A stretch of DNA of 64,000 nucleotides from DASQPR01 sp035713725 (GTDB lineage Bacteria > Actinomycetota > Actinomycetes > Mycobacteriales > Micromonosporaceae): assembly GCA_035713725.1 (NCBI GenBank), contig DASTMZ010000137.1:5800-69799 (forward strand), read 5' to 3'. How positions within the stretch are numbered: position 1 is the first letter of the stretch; each line of letters opens with the position of its first letter. The notes under the pieces are model-generated. The model worked only from the letters and a program-made list of their open reading frames with translations. It was not told where the DNA came from and searched no databases. Of this stretch, positions 50,513 through 58,469 are shown one piece after another. Both the position numbers and the translations under genes were made by a program.

Positions 50513-50592
50513 GTGTGCCGACCGAAGGTCCAGGCACTTCGACTGGCGAAGAGTGTGCCGACCAACGGTCCAGGCACTTTGACTAGCGAAGA
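50513..50592. repeat. Two tandem 40-bp repeats between lepB and the NUDIX gene
   Basis: Units at 50513-50552 and 50553-50592 agree at 36 of 40 positions. Each can fold on the minus strand into GTGCC-TG-GACC / GGTC-GGCAC, a short hairpin with a 2-nt bulge. The array ends 1 nt before the lepB stop codon at 50594. It may act as a terminator or a processing signal in the lepB-NUDIX transcript. Confidence 0.8.
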
Positions 50593-50593
50593 G

Positions 50594-51277
50594 TTAGGGC
50601 GCGTTCGGTACCGCGTCGAACGCCTTTGGCACGGTCAGCCAGGTCGCCCGGCCCGGCGGCCAGAACAGCACGAACGCTCGCCCGATCACCGACGAAATCG
50701 GGATCGTCGCTTCCTTGATGTCGCCCGTCTGTTGGTAGTGATAGCGGGAGTCGGCCGACTCCACACGGTTGTCGCCCATCACCCACAACCGACCGGGCGG
50801 CACGTCGATGGTGAACGTGTTCGGGCTCGCGGGCGCGTTCGGCCCGGCATCCGGATCGAGGTACGGCTCGTCGATGACGACACCGTTGACCATCAGGTGA
50901 CCGTTCGTGCAGCAGGTGACGTGATCGCCGGGTACGCCGATGACGCGCTTGACGAAGTCCTTCTCGTTCTCGGCGGTACGCCAGTCGAGCGGTGACGTGA
51001 AGACGATCACCTCACCGCGGCGTGGCGACCGGAAATCGTAGACGAGCTTGTTGACCAGCACGCGGTCGTTGATGTTGAGCGTGTGCTCCATCGACTCGGA
51101 CGGCACATAGAACGTTTGCAGGACGAACGTACGCACCAGCAGCGCAACGACGACCGCCGCGCCGATCAGGATCGGCAACTCCTTCCAGAAGTTGCCCTTG
51201 AAGCTGCTGGGCCGAGCATGACGGCGTCCCTGCGGCGGGGTCGGCGTCGGGGGAGGATCCGTCTGCACGTCGGTCAC
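50594..51277 (-). CDS. lepB: Signal peptidase I
   Basis: A 227-residue membrane-bound leader peptidase. One membrane helix at residues about 34-52 (LPILIGAAVVVALLVRTFVL) precedes box B with the catalytic serine (YVPSESMEHTL), box D with the catalytic lysine (DFVKRVIGVPGD) and box E (WVMGDNRVESADSRYH). The HVTCCTNGHLMVNG insert with adjacent cysteines is unusual but lies in the variable region. It cleaves Sec and Tat signal peptides. The start is GTG at 51277. It precedes the NUDIX gene on the same strand. Confidence 0.94.
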   Translation of the reverse strand: MTDVQTDPPPTPTPPQGRRHARPSSFKGNFWKELPILIGAAVVVALLVRTFVLQTFYVPSESMEHTLNINDRVLVNKLVYDFRSPRRGEVIVFTSPLDWRTAENEKDFVKRVIGVPGDHVTCCTNGHLMVNGVVIDEPYLDPDAGPNAPASPNTFTIDVPPGRLWVMGDNRVESADSRYHYQQTGDIKEATIPISSVIGRAFVLFWPPGRATWLTVPKAFDAVPNAP

Positions 51278-51331
51278 GCCGCGAGCTTACGTGCCGTAGC
51301 TGTAAGTTCGCTCACCGAGTTGGTGTGGCAT

Positions 51332-52429
51332 TCATCCAACGTGGGCTAGGAAATCTCCGTAGAAAAGTCCCAATCCGACCGCAACCCCGATGCCGGCGAT
51401 GATCCAGAAGCGGACCACGATGTTGACCTCACTCCACCCGGCCTGCTCGAAGTGGTGCTGGAGCGGGGACATGAGGAACACGCGTTTGCGCGTCGTCTTG
51501 TACGACGTGTACTGGATGATCCGCGACGCCGTGATGATCACGAAGAGCAGCGCGATGATCGGCAGCAGCAGCACGGTACGGGTCGCCACCGCCTGCCCCG
51601 CGATCAAGCCGCCGAGCGCCATGGAGCCGGTGTCGCCCATGATGATTCGCGCCGGCGACGTGTTCCACCATAGGAATCCCGCGCACGCACCGGCGGCCGC
51701 GCCAGCGATCATGGTGGTCTCGAGCGGATCTCGGGTCGTGTAGCAGTACGAGAAGTGGGTCGCCGTGTCGGCGCACCAGTGCCGGTACTGCCAGAACGAG
51801 ATCATCATGTACGCGAACAGGACGACGACCGCCGTACCGGTGGCAAGCCCGTCGAGCCCGTCGCTCAGGTTCACACCGTTGGTGGTCGCCATGACCACCA
51901 CGATGAACAGCACCACGGCACCGATCTCGCCGATGTGCGCCCAGCTCAGGTCGCGAATGTACGACAACGTCGTGCTGCTGACCGTGAGGCCGGCGGTGCT
52001 CTTCTCGGTCAGCGCGAGCGCGCCGAACGCCGCGCCGACGCCGATCTGGCCCAGGATCTTCCAGCGGCCGGCGAGGCCCGCGCTGTTTTGGCGCGACACC
52101 TTGAGGAAGTCGTCGAGGAAGCCGATGGCGCCACAGCCGACCATCAACCCGAGCAGTACGAGCCCGGTCATCGTCGGACCGGGCGGCACGATCTGCTCGG
52201 CAGGCAGCGTCTTGAGGACGACGTGCCCGGCAACGTACGCGATGAGCGTCGCAGCGGTGAACACGATGCCGCCCATGGTCGGCGTCCCGACCTTCGCGCG
52301 GTGGCCGTCCGGCATGACGTCGCGGATCGGCTGACCCAGGCGAAGGCTGCGGAAGATCCGGATGGCGATCGGCGTGCCGAACAGCGTGAGAACGAACGCA
52401 ACCGCCGCCGCGACGATCACCGCGCGCAT
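51332..52429 (-). CDS. mraY: Phospho-N-acetylmuramoyl-pentapeptide transferase
   Basis: A 365-residue ten-helix enzyme that transfers phospho-MurNAc-pentapeptide to undecaprenyl phosphate (lipid I). Signatures: KVGTPTMGGIVF, GFLDDFLKVSRQNSAGL, TNGVNLSDGLDGLATG, RIIMGDTGSMALGG and LMSPLQHHFEQAGW. All catalytic aspartates are present. It stands outside the division-cell-wall gene cluster, next to lepB, and has no mur or fts neighbours in this window. It could be the only copy, displaced, or a second paralog. Confidence 0.94.
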   Translation of the reverse strand: MRAVIVAAAVAFVLTLFGTPIAIRIFRSLRLGQPIRDVMPDGHRAKVGTPTMGGIVFTAATLIAYVAGHVVLKTLPAEQIVPPGPTMTGLVLLGLMVGCGAIGFLDDFLKVSRQNSAGLAGRWKILGQIGVGAAFGALALTEKSTAGLTVSSTTLSYIRDLSWAHIGEIGAVVLFIVVVMATTNGVNLSDGLDGLATGTAVVVLFAYMMISFWQYRHWCADTATHFSYCYTTRDPLETTMIAGAAAGACAGFLWWNTSPARIIMGDTGSMALGGLIAGQAVATRTVLLLPIIALLFVIITASRIIQYTSYKTTRKRVFLMSPLQHHFEQAGWSEVNIVVRFWIIAGIGVAVGLGLFYGDFLAHVG

Positions 52430-52560
52430 GACGCCGGTGCTCCGCTTCGGTTTCGCACGCTCTGCTCCTGTCGGTTCAACCGCCGGACGTCAACCTACAT
52501 CGACAGGTCGAACCGCGGTACGGACGCGACCGGCGACGCCGCGGTGACACCACTCGAAAA

Positions 52561-52614
52561 GTCATGGTGACGTCACTCTTGACATCACAGCGACGTCATG
52601 GTGACAATATCTGC
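52561..52614 (+). promoter_or_regulatory. Promoter with direct repeats for the small ORF at 52615
   Basis: TTGACA (52579-52584) and GACAAT (52603-52608), 18 bp apart, put the transcript start at about the ATG at 52615. GTCATGGTGAC occurs twice, at 52561 and 52595 (34 bp apart), and the first copy runs into the palindrome GTGACGTCAC (52567-52576). The arrangement brackets the -35 and -10 boxes and looks regulated. Confidence 0.5.
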
Positions 52615-52785
52615 ATGACAAATGACGTCAGCACCTTCAGTGAATGCATCACCAACACCACCCGCACCCGGAACGGACTCGCCCGGTTCTGGCCGCGCAC
52701 CCGCGGTCGCGGCTGGGGCGACCCGCACACCCGCTACTCAGGCAGCGCGAACGTCGCGGTGAGCCTGTCGCGGGTGCCGCGGTGA
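52615..52785 (+). CDS. Small arginine/threonine-rich ORF, hypothetical
   Basis: A 56-residue ORF (MTNDVSTFSECITNTTRTRN...), possibly leaderless behind the promoter at 52579. It is basic, without membrane segments or recognisable motifs. A second frame (GTG at 52782) overlaps its stop and runs into low-complexity sequence. From 52786 to 53048 I see nothing else convincing. It could be a real small protein or a leader for downstream genes. Confidence 0.35.
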   Translation: MTNDVSTFSECITNTTRTRNGLARFWPRTRGRGWGDPHTRYSGSANVAVSLSRVPR

Positions 52786-53048
52786 TCCGGATCCGGTTCG
52801 CGAGCCCGCCCGGGTGCGACACGTCGAGCCCGGGCACCGGCGGTCGATCCGACCGAGCCGCTACCACCGCCACCCGTACCCCCGATGTCGTGTCGCTCCG
52901 CAACCGCAGGCCGGCGGACGCCGCCGGCCTAACCCCGGCCAACGGCCAACGATCCGACGGCCAACGGTCCGACAAACCTGGCAGCAACGGTCGAGCCTCG
53001 CCGACATGAACGGTCGAGGCTCGACCACGACACCGCCCCGCCAGTCGT

Positions 53049-53098
53049 CGACATCTCGAGTTGCGCCCGACGAATAACGCGTTCGCGCCGAGATGTCG
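53049..53098. promoter_or_regulatory. Inverted repeat spanning the MFS start codon
   Basis: CGACATCTCG (53049-53058) and CGAGATGTCG (53089-53098) are perfect 10-bp complements 30 nt apart. The right arm contains the annotated ATG at 53093. An AACGCGTT palindrome lies between them. In RNA it would hide the start codon; in DNA it could be an operator, with the true start further down. Confidence 0.5.
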
Positions 53099-54625
53099 GC
53101 GCTGGTAGGTTCGCCCACCGTGGGGGGTGCGGAGCTGGAACCGAGCGAGAAGGCCGCCAGCCGCACCGAAGAGTCGATCCCGAGCGGGTCGAACCCGAAG
53201 CCACCCAACGGAACGCCGCGCGCACCGCGCGAGCGGCCGGGCGGTGCGGGCGAGAAGCTCGGCGACAAATTCGTCAAGCTCTGGTCGGCTAGCACCACCT
53301 CGGCCATCGGCAGCGTGCTGGCCAGTGTCGCCACCCCGCTGCTGGTCGCGTCCCGGACCAGCAATCCACTCGTCGTATCGGCGGCTGCCACCATCGCATG
53401 GTTGCCATGGCTGCTCTTCGCGCTGCCAAGCGGCGTACTCGTCGATCGGCTCGACCGTCGCCGTGTCATGGTCACTATCGACTGGGCTCGCGTCGGCGCG
53501 CTTGCCGTTCTCGGCGTCGCCTTGGTAGCCGGCCACGCAAGCATCGCGCTGCTGTTCGCGGTGCTGTTCATCGTCAGCGTCGGTGAGGTCGCATTCCGGT
53601 CGGCTAGTCAGGCCTTCGTGCCCTCGATCGTGCCGGCGCCGCTGCTCGAGCGCGCCAACGGCTGGCTCGCCGGTGGTTCGATGCTCACCGCCGGCCTGTT
53701 CGCCGGTCCACTCGCCGGTTTCCTCTTCGCGGTGACGCCGAGCCTGCCGTTCATCGTGAATGCCGGGACGTACGCGGCTAGCGCGATCTTGATCGGCATG
53801 ATCGGCGGAACGTTCCGCGTGAACCGCCGGTCGCAGTCCGTGGCCCCAGCAACCGACGAGCCGGTGTCAGCGACGCCACACCCGTCGGTGTGGACGGACA
53901 TGGTCGGCGGGCTCCGATTCCTGATCCAGCAACGGCTGCTGCGGACGATGGCCGTCCTGATCGGCCTGTTGAATGTCACGCTGACCGCCGCGCTCGCCGT
54001 ATTGGTACTGCTCGCCAAGGAGCGGCTGCACCTCGGCTCGATCGGATTCGGCGCGCTATCCAGTTGCCTCGCGGTCGGCGGTCTTCTCGGGTCCGTGTTC
54101 GGCGACCGCATCATTCGGTGGGTCAGCGCGACCTGGACGATCCGCGTCGGCTTGCTCGTCGAGGCCGGGTTCCATCTGGTACTGGCAACGTCCCACAGCG
54201 CGTACACGGTGGGCGTCGCGTTCCTCGCGTTCGGCGTACACGGCGCGCTCTGGACGATCGCATCCGTCTCGCTTCGCCAACGGCTCACGCCGCCGGACAT
54301 GCTCGGCCGGGTCGGCAGCGCTTCGATGTTCGTGGGCGCCGGCGGCAACTGTGTCGGCGCGATCCTCGGCGGTGCGCTGGCGTCCGGCTTCGGACTCGCC
54401 ACGCCCTACTGGGTCGGTTTCGTGGTAGCGGTTGTGGTGTCCGCGACGACCTGGCGAGTGTTCAATCGTGCCGCGGTCGCGGCGGCGTATGCCACGCCGC
54501 ATGGTGGAGTTGCCGCGGATGAGCCCGCCGAGGGCAGGCCGGTCGGTTCGGGCCAGCCGGTCGTCGCGCCGATCGGTTCGGGCGAGCCGATCGCCGCCGA
54601 GTCGACATCGGCCACGGGCGCCTAA
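53093..54625 (+). CDS. MFS transporter, multidrug-type
   Basis: A 510-residue major facilitator protein. After about 55 hydrophilic residues come about 12 helices: FVKLWSASTTSAIGSVLASV, ATIAWLPWLLFALPSGVLVD with the loop motif RLDRRRVMV, ALAVLGVALVAGHASIALLF, then a central loop and a second set. The fold matches the MFS_3/enterobactin-exporter-like group, so efflux of a drug or siderophore is likely. The C-terminal tail is rich in PxGSG repeats (RPVGSGQPVVAPIGSGEPI). The start ATG lies in an inverted repeat, and the long N-terminus may be over-extended. Confidence 0.85.
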   Translation: MSALVGSPTVGGAELEPSEKAASRTEESIPSGSNPKPPNGTPRAPRERPGGAGEKLGDKFVKLWSASTTSAIGSVLASVATPLLVASRTSNPLVVSAAATIAWLPWLLFALPSGVLVDRLDRRRVMVTIDWARVGALAVLGVALVAGHASIALLFAVLFIVSVGEVAFRSASQAFVPSIVPAPLLERANGWLAGGSMLTAGLFAGPLAGFLFAVTPSLPFIVNAGTYAASAILIGMIGGTFRVNRRSQSVAPATDEPVSATPHPSVWTDMVGGLRFLIQQRLLRTMAVLIGLLNVTLTAALAVLVLLAKERLHLGSIGFGALSSCLAVGGLLGSVFGDRIIRWVSATWTIRVGLLVEAGFHLVLATSHSAYTVGVAFLAFGVHGALWTIASVSLRQRLTPPDMLGRVGSASMFVGAGGNCVGAILGGALASGFGLATPYWVGFVVAVVVSATTWRVFNRAAVAAAYATPHGGVAADEPAEGRPVGSGQPVVAPIGSGEPIAAESTSATGA

Positions 54626-54647
54626 CCGCGACGGGTACCCTTCGCGC

Positions 54648-55250
54648 GTGCGTACCCACCTCACTCGCGCCGCGCTGGCGGTCGCCGCGCTCACGCTGAG
54701 CGGCGTCGCCGCGTGTTCGTCGTCGCCCGAGTCGGCCGGCCCGGCGCCGACGCATCGCGTGCCGAGGCACGCCGCCGTCGCGGTCGGCGGCTGCCTGATG
54801 TCGGTCAGCACCGACATAAACGCGAAGCCGACGCTGTCCGCGCCGGACTCCCCGGCGTGCACGACGACGCCGACCAAGCTCGCGTTCGCCGACGTGATCC
54901 CTGGCACCGGGTCGGCGGCGAAGGCCGGAGACTCGCTGTCCGTCAAGTACGTCGGGCTGCATTGGACGACCAAGCAACAGTTCCAGGCGTCGTGGGACGG
55001 GTCGCCGCAGACGTTCGATGTGTCGCCGCTCGGCACCGCCAGCGTGATTCCCGGCTGGAATCAGGGCTTGATCGGCGTGCGGCGCGGCGATCGGCGGATC
55101 CTCGTGGTGCCGGCCTCGCTCGCGTACGGCGACGCGGGCTCCGGCGAGATCGCGCCCAACGAGGCGCTGATCTTCATCGTGGACATCGTCTCCGTGACGC
55201 CGGGCGCGGCGCCGTCGGCATCGGTGGCGACACCCTCGCCGACCGGCTGA
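54648..55250 (+). CDS. FKBP-type peptidyl-prolyl isomerase lipoprotein
   Basis: A 200-residue lipoprotein. Signal sequence AALAVAALTLSGVAAC with lipobox near residue 23. After a linker comes one FKBP domain: KAGDSLSVKYVGLHW, FQASWDGSPQTFDV, VIPGWNQGLIGVRRGDRRIL, VVPASLAYGDAGSGEIAPNE and LIFIVDIVSV. It assists folding of exported proteins at the outer face of the membrane. The GTG at 54648 follows TACCCT by 6 nt, consistent with a leaderless transcript, and lies 22 nt after the MFS stop. Confidence 0.9.
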   Translation: MRTHLTRAALAVAALTLSGVAACSSSPESAGPAPTHRVPRHAAVAVGGCLMSVSTDINAKPTLSAPDSPACTTTPTKLAFADVIPGTGSAAKAGDSLSVKYVGLHWTTKQQFQASWDGSPQTFDVSPLGTASVIPGWNQGLIGVRRGDRRILVVPASLAYGDAGSGEIAPNEALIFIVDIVSVTPGAAPSASVATPSPTG

Positions 55251-55281
55251 CGCCGGTGCTGACCGCGGCCGGCGCTGTCGG

Positions 55282-55836
55282 TTACGCCGGGCTAGGACTG
55301 ACCGTGGCGGATCGGCCGTTGATCCGCGCCAGGAGCGCCGGCGCCCAGTGGTCGCCGTAGCGCAACTGGAGTCCCGGGATGCGCCAGTCGCGCCCGGTCA
55401 CGATGCGCCGGCACAGCGGCGATCCGCACGCGCAGCCCATACTGAACGTCTCGTCGCCGGTACTGGTGGCGTAGTCGTTCGTGATCTCCTCGTTCGCCTC
55501 GATGTCGCGGCGGGCGGCCAGCGTGTACGCGTCGATCCACCACGAGTTCGGGTCACAGCTGTGGTTGCCGAGCCCGTTGGCGCGCTGGGGTGGCATGACG
55601 AGGTGGACGTCTTCGTCGACGACGATCGTGTCGACGTACCCAAGTGTGGCGTCCCGCTTCGCCGTCGCGAAGATGTCCTGCAACTCCGCCCACGACACGA
55701 GACGGCCGCCGATCCGGGAGACGACGCTGCCGGCGTTGATCCGGCGGCGCGCGAACAATCCGCGGCCGTCGATGGGGGACGGGCGCACCTCGACGTCCGG
55801 GTGCAGCCAGCAGTCAGCTTCGGGAACGGCCACCAT
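55282..55836 (-). CDS. SET-domain protein lysine methyltransferase
   Basis: A 184-residue SET protein. Seen: SPIDGRGLFARRRINAGSVV at the N-terminus, the SAM/substrate motif GLGNHSCDPNSWWIDAY, ANEEITNDYATST, and a post-SET-like cluster CACGSPLCRRIV. These are the classic SET motifs, and SET proteins are uncommon in bacteria compared with eukaryotes. It would methylate a lysine of a cytoplasmic protein or DNA-binding protein; the target is unknown. TAGTGT lies 4-7 nt before the ATG at 55836 and the GTG at 55833, both possible starts. Confidence 0.88.
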   Translation of the reverse strand: MVAVPEADCWLHPDVEVRPSPIDGRGLFARRRINAGSVVSRIGGRLVSWAELQDIFATAKRDATLGYVDTIVVDEDVHLVMPPQRANGLGNHSCDPNSWWIDAYTLAARRDIEANEEITNDYATSTGDETFSMGCACGSPLCRRIVTGRDWRIPGLQLRYGDHWAPALLARINGRSATVSPSPA

Positions 55837-55934
55837 CGGCACACTATGCAGCCACGATGCGGCTTCTCGCTAGAGGTTGATCGCTTTACGGCATCCGAGT
55901 TTCGCCGGTGGCGCCCCGGCCCTCGCGTACCCAC

Positions 55935-56816
55935 CTAAACCGCGAGGTGCACACGCGCGTCCTCGAGCCCGCGGAGGTTCTCCGCCGGGTCGTCGATGCC
56001 GGTCATGTCGGCAACGGCGATGCGATGCGCGAAGTACCAAGCCTGGACCGCCCACCGGTAGCGCCGCAGCACGTCGAGGCCGCGACGCATCTCGTGCTCG
56101 TCGAGCGCGCCGGTCGCCAGGTACGCGTTCAGCATCGGTGCCGCGGTGCGGGGACCGCCGAGGTACATGACGGCGGACGCGACGTCATAGAGCAGCGGGC
56201 CGTGGCACGCGGTCGGCCAGTCGATCAGGCCGACCTCGCCGGTATCCGGATCGACGAGGAACGCATCGGGCGCCGGATCCGTGTGCAACATGCCATGTGT
56301 CAACGTCGCCGGATCGAGCGCGTCGTAGTCGGCCAGCGCGCGCTGGATGCCCGGCCGTACCCACGTCGGACACCCTTCGATGTGCGGCCCGTCCGGATCC
56401 GGGCGGAACATGTCCCGGGCACCGTCGATGCGTTGACCTGTCAATGCCACGTGTACGCGGCCCAGCGTGTCTCCGATTAGGCGCCGACCGGCAACGTCGA
56501 GGAGTGGCCCGGTTCCGGGTACGAACCGCAGCAGTACGACCGGACCGTCGGCCGTGTCGACCGCGAGGCGACCGTCCGGCGTCGGAACCGGTGCGCCGCT
56601 GGGGATGCCGGCCGCCTGGACGAGCAACGCCACCGTGACGCCGCCGGCCAAGCCGCTGGACTGGTCCGTGGGCACGTGCTTCGCGACGTACCGCCGACCA
56701 CCGTGCCCGACCCACCACGTGGCCGAGTTCATGCCGCCGTGATGCGGCTCGACCGATGCACCCGCACGACGCCAGGCAGTTGCGAGAAGGTCGCGGATCG
56801 CGTCGTCGTCGAGCAC
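55935..56816 (-). CDS. Aminoglycoside phosphotransferase-family kinase
   Basis: A 293-residue APH/choline-kinase-fold protein. Seen: YVAKHVPTDQSSGLAGGVTV (ATP-binding lysine), VVLLRFVPGTGP, the catalytic loop TLTHGMLHTDPAPDAFLVD and the metal motif VGLIDWPTACHGPLLYDVAS. The usual catalytic HxDxxxxN is here HTDPAPDAF, with the asparagine replaced, so activity may differ or be lost. Proteins of this fold phosphorylate small alcohols and antibiotics; nothing here indicates resistance. Start is GTG at 56816. Confidence 0.85.
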   Translation of the reverse strand: MLDDDAIRDLLATAWRRAGASVEPHHGGMNSATWWVGHGGRRYVAKHVPTDQSSGLAGGVTVALLVQAAGIPSGAPVPTPDGRLAVDTADGPVVLLRFVPGTGPLLDVAGRRLIGDTLGRVHVALTGQRIDGARDMFRPDPDGPHIEGCPTWVRPGIQRALADYDALDPATLTHGMLHTDPAPDAFLVDPDTGEVGLIDWPTACHGPLLYDVASAVMYLGGPRTAAPMLNAYLATGALDEHEMRRGLDVLRRYRWAVQAWYFAHRIAVADMTGIDDPAENLRGLEDARVHLAV

Positions 56817-56892
56817 GGTCGCAGGAGACCACGGCGGGTGCGGCCGGCGCCATCGATTTGCGGCCTCCGGAATCCGGTGGTCAAAGCGGCGG

Positions 56893-57336
56893 CTACGGGA
56901 GTTGCGTCAGGCCGAGCTGCCGCCACATACCGGCCTCGTCGTAGACCTCCCACGCCTCGACGATCCGGCCGTCGGCGATGCGGAAGATGACGATCTCGTC
57001 CACCAAGCAGGATCTCCCGGTCGCCTCGACGCCCAGGATCGTGCCGCGGTGCGTCCCCCGGTAGGGCAGGTGCGCGACCACGTGATCCCCGTCGGCGATC
57101 AGGCGTACGAGTTCGAATCGCCAGTCGGGGAAGGCGATGGTCCACTCCTCGGCGATCGCCCGAGTGGCCGCGGGGTTGCAGGCGACCTGGCCACCGCCGA
57201 TGTGCAGCACCGCGTCGGCGCCCATCAGCGCCTCGAACCGGTCGAAGTCGCGGGTGTTCCAGGCGTCGACGAACGACTGGATCAAGGCCGTGTTGGCCGC
57301 TGGATCGGTGTCGGTCGCCGCTCGGGTCGTCGTCAT
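56893..57336 (-). CDS. SnoaL-like polyketide-cyclase-family protein
   Basis: A 147-residue NTF2-fold protein: LIQSFVDAWNTRDFDRFEAL, GADAVLHIGGGQVACNPAAT, FPDWRFELVRLIADGDHVVA and VDEIVIFRIADGRIVEAWEV. This resembles the SnoaL ester-cyclase group. AAGGAG lies 7 nt before the ATG at 57336. It is divergent from an ECF sigma factor gene whose own C-terminus is SnoaL-like, which suggests the two bind the same small ligand. The 26-bp palindrome lies between them. Confidence 0.82.
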   Translation of the reverse strand: MTTTRAATDTDPAANTALIQSFVDAWNTRDFDRFEALMGADAVLHIGGGQVACNPAATRAIAEEWTIAFPDWRFELVRLIADGDHVVAHLPYRGTHRGTILGVEATGRSCLVDEIVIFRIADGRIVEAWEVYDEAGMWRQLGLTQLP

Positions 57337-57388
57337 GATCACTCCTTGTTCGATGCGTACGGGTAGCACCGAACGGATGCGGGAACGG

Positions 57389-57414
57389 CCCGGAAGGTTC
57401 GCGAACTTTCCGGG
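57389..57414. promoter_or_regulatory. 26-bp palindrome between snoaL and the ECF sigma gene
   Basis: CCCGGAAGGTTCG-CGAACTTTCCGGG is a palindrome with one mismatch pair. It is 22 bp before the sigma factor start and 53 bp before the divergent SnoaL start. It may be an operator for both or contain the promoter read by the sigma factor. Confidence 0.5.
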
Positions 57415-57435
57415 CGGCGTGTGCATCCTTGTCGC

Positions 57436-58347
57436 ATGGGACCCGTCGAGGTCACCGACGCCGAGCTTGCCACGCTCGCGCGCGCCGGGGACGCCCATGC
57501 GGTGGCCGGGTTGCTGGAGCGGCACCGCCCGGCGCTCTACGCCGCCGCGATCGGTCTGCTGGGCAATCGGGCCGACGCTCTCGACGCCGTTCAGGACACG
57601 AACGTGGTGGCACTGCTGCGGATCGGTGAGTTGCGGGAGGCTGCCGCGGCGAAGCGATGGCTGCACACCGTGCTGCGCAACGTCTGCCTGATGCGGCTGC
57701 GGCAATGCCGCGAGGTGGCGGCCGAACACGTCGACGTCGCCGACCCCGCACCGTCGCCCGAGCACCTGCTCGAGGAGCACGCCATGCGCGAATGGGTCTG
57801 GCAGGCCATCGACGCGCTCGACGATGACGAGAAGCTGACGCTGATGCTGCGCTACTTCACCCGCTGTACGGCATACGAGGCGATCGCCCGGGTCACCGCC
57901 GTGCCAGTGGGTACCGTCCGCAGTCGGCTGCACCGAGCCCGTACGCAGATGGCCGATCGTTTGACGGCAACCGTGGCCGGCACGTCGTTGAGCCGGGATA
58001 GCGCCGAAGCGCAACAACGCGCCCAGTGGGCGGACTTCTACCGGCAGGTGCACGAGCAGCCGGTGGCGGCTACGTATGGCGAGCTGTTCGCCCCGGACGT
58101 CGACGTCCGGGACACCGTCGGTCACTGGACCGGGCTGCCCGAATGGTCGTCGCACGAACGCGAAGCGATCGCCTTGGGCGTACGCGCGAATCTCGTCGGC
58201 GTGGTGGCGAGCAACACCGTGACTGTGCTCGAGATCGATTTCAGCAATCCGGTGGACTGGCCGGACCATTGCCCGCCGCGCGCGACATTCGTACACCACG
58301 TCCGCGACGACCGTTCGGTGCGGCTGCGGATCCACTACCCGTCCTAG
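57436..58347 (+). CDS. ECF sigma factor with C-terminal SnoaL-like extension
   Basis: A 303-residue sigma factor. Region 2: LATLARAGDAHAVAGLLERH, ALDAVQDTNVVALLRIGELR and KRWLHTVLRNVCLMRLRQ. Region 4: AIDALDDDEKLTLMLRYFTR and VTAVPVGTVRSRLHRARTQM. The last about 110 residues (AQWADFYRQVHEQPVAATYG, ELFAPDVDVRD) look like a SnoaL/NTF2 domain, as in ECF groups whose C-terminal domain controls activity. No anti-sigma gene is adjacent. The divergent SnoaL-like gene is a likely target or co-sensor. The ATG at 57436 starts the sigma core. Confidence 0.82.
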   Translation: MGPVEVTDAELATLARAGDAHAVAGLLERHRPALYAAAIGLLGNRADALDAVQDTNVVALLRIGELREAAAAKRWLHTVLRNVCLMRLRQCREVAAEHVDVADPAPSPEHLLEEHAMREWVWQAIDALDDDEKLTLMLRYFTRCTAYEAIARVTAVPVGTVRSRLHRARTQMADRLTATVAGTSLSRDSAEAQQRAQWADFYRQVHEQPVAATYGELFAPDVDVRDTVGHWTGLPEWSSHEREAIALGVRANLVGVVASNTVTVLEIDFSNPVDWPDHCPPRATFVHHVRDDRSVRLRIHYPS

Positions 58348-58469
58348 TGATGAACTTGACTCCGGCCATGTGCGCCTAACGTGCAGCGGCCGTCGTGGAT
58401 CGAATGATCGAGGCTCTGACCGCGGGAGGGTGCGCATTGTCAGTTGCGATCGGACGTTAGATTGTTGTC

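Noticed and set aside
50513..50592. A CRISPR or phage repeat array
   Set aside because: There are just two directly adjoining units with no spacers.
55935..56816. An antibiotic resistance gene
   Set aside because: The APH fold is shared with many housekeeping kinases. The catalytic loop is altered and no antibiotic biosynthesis context exists.
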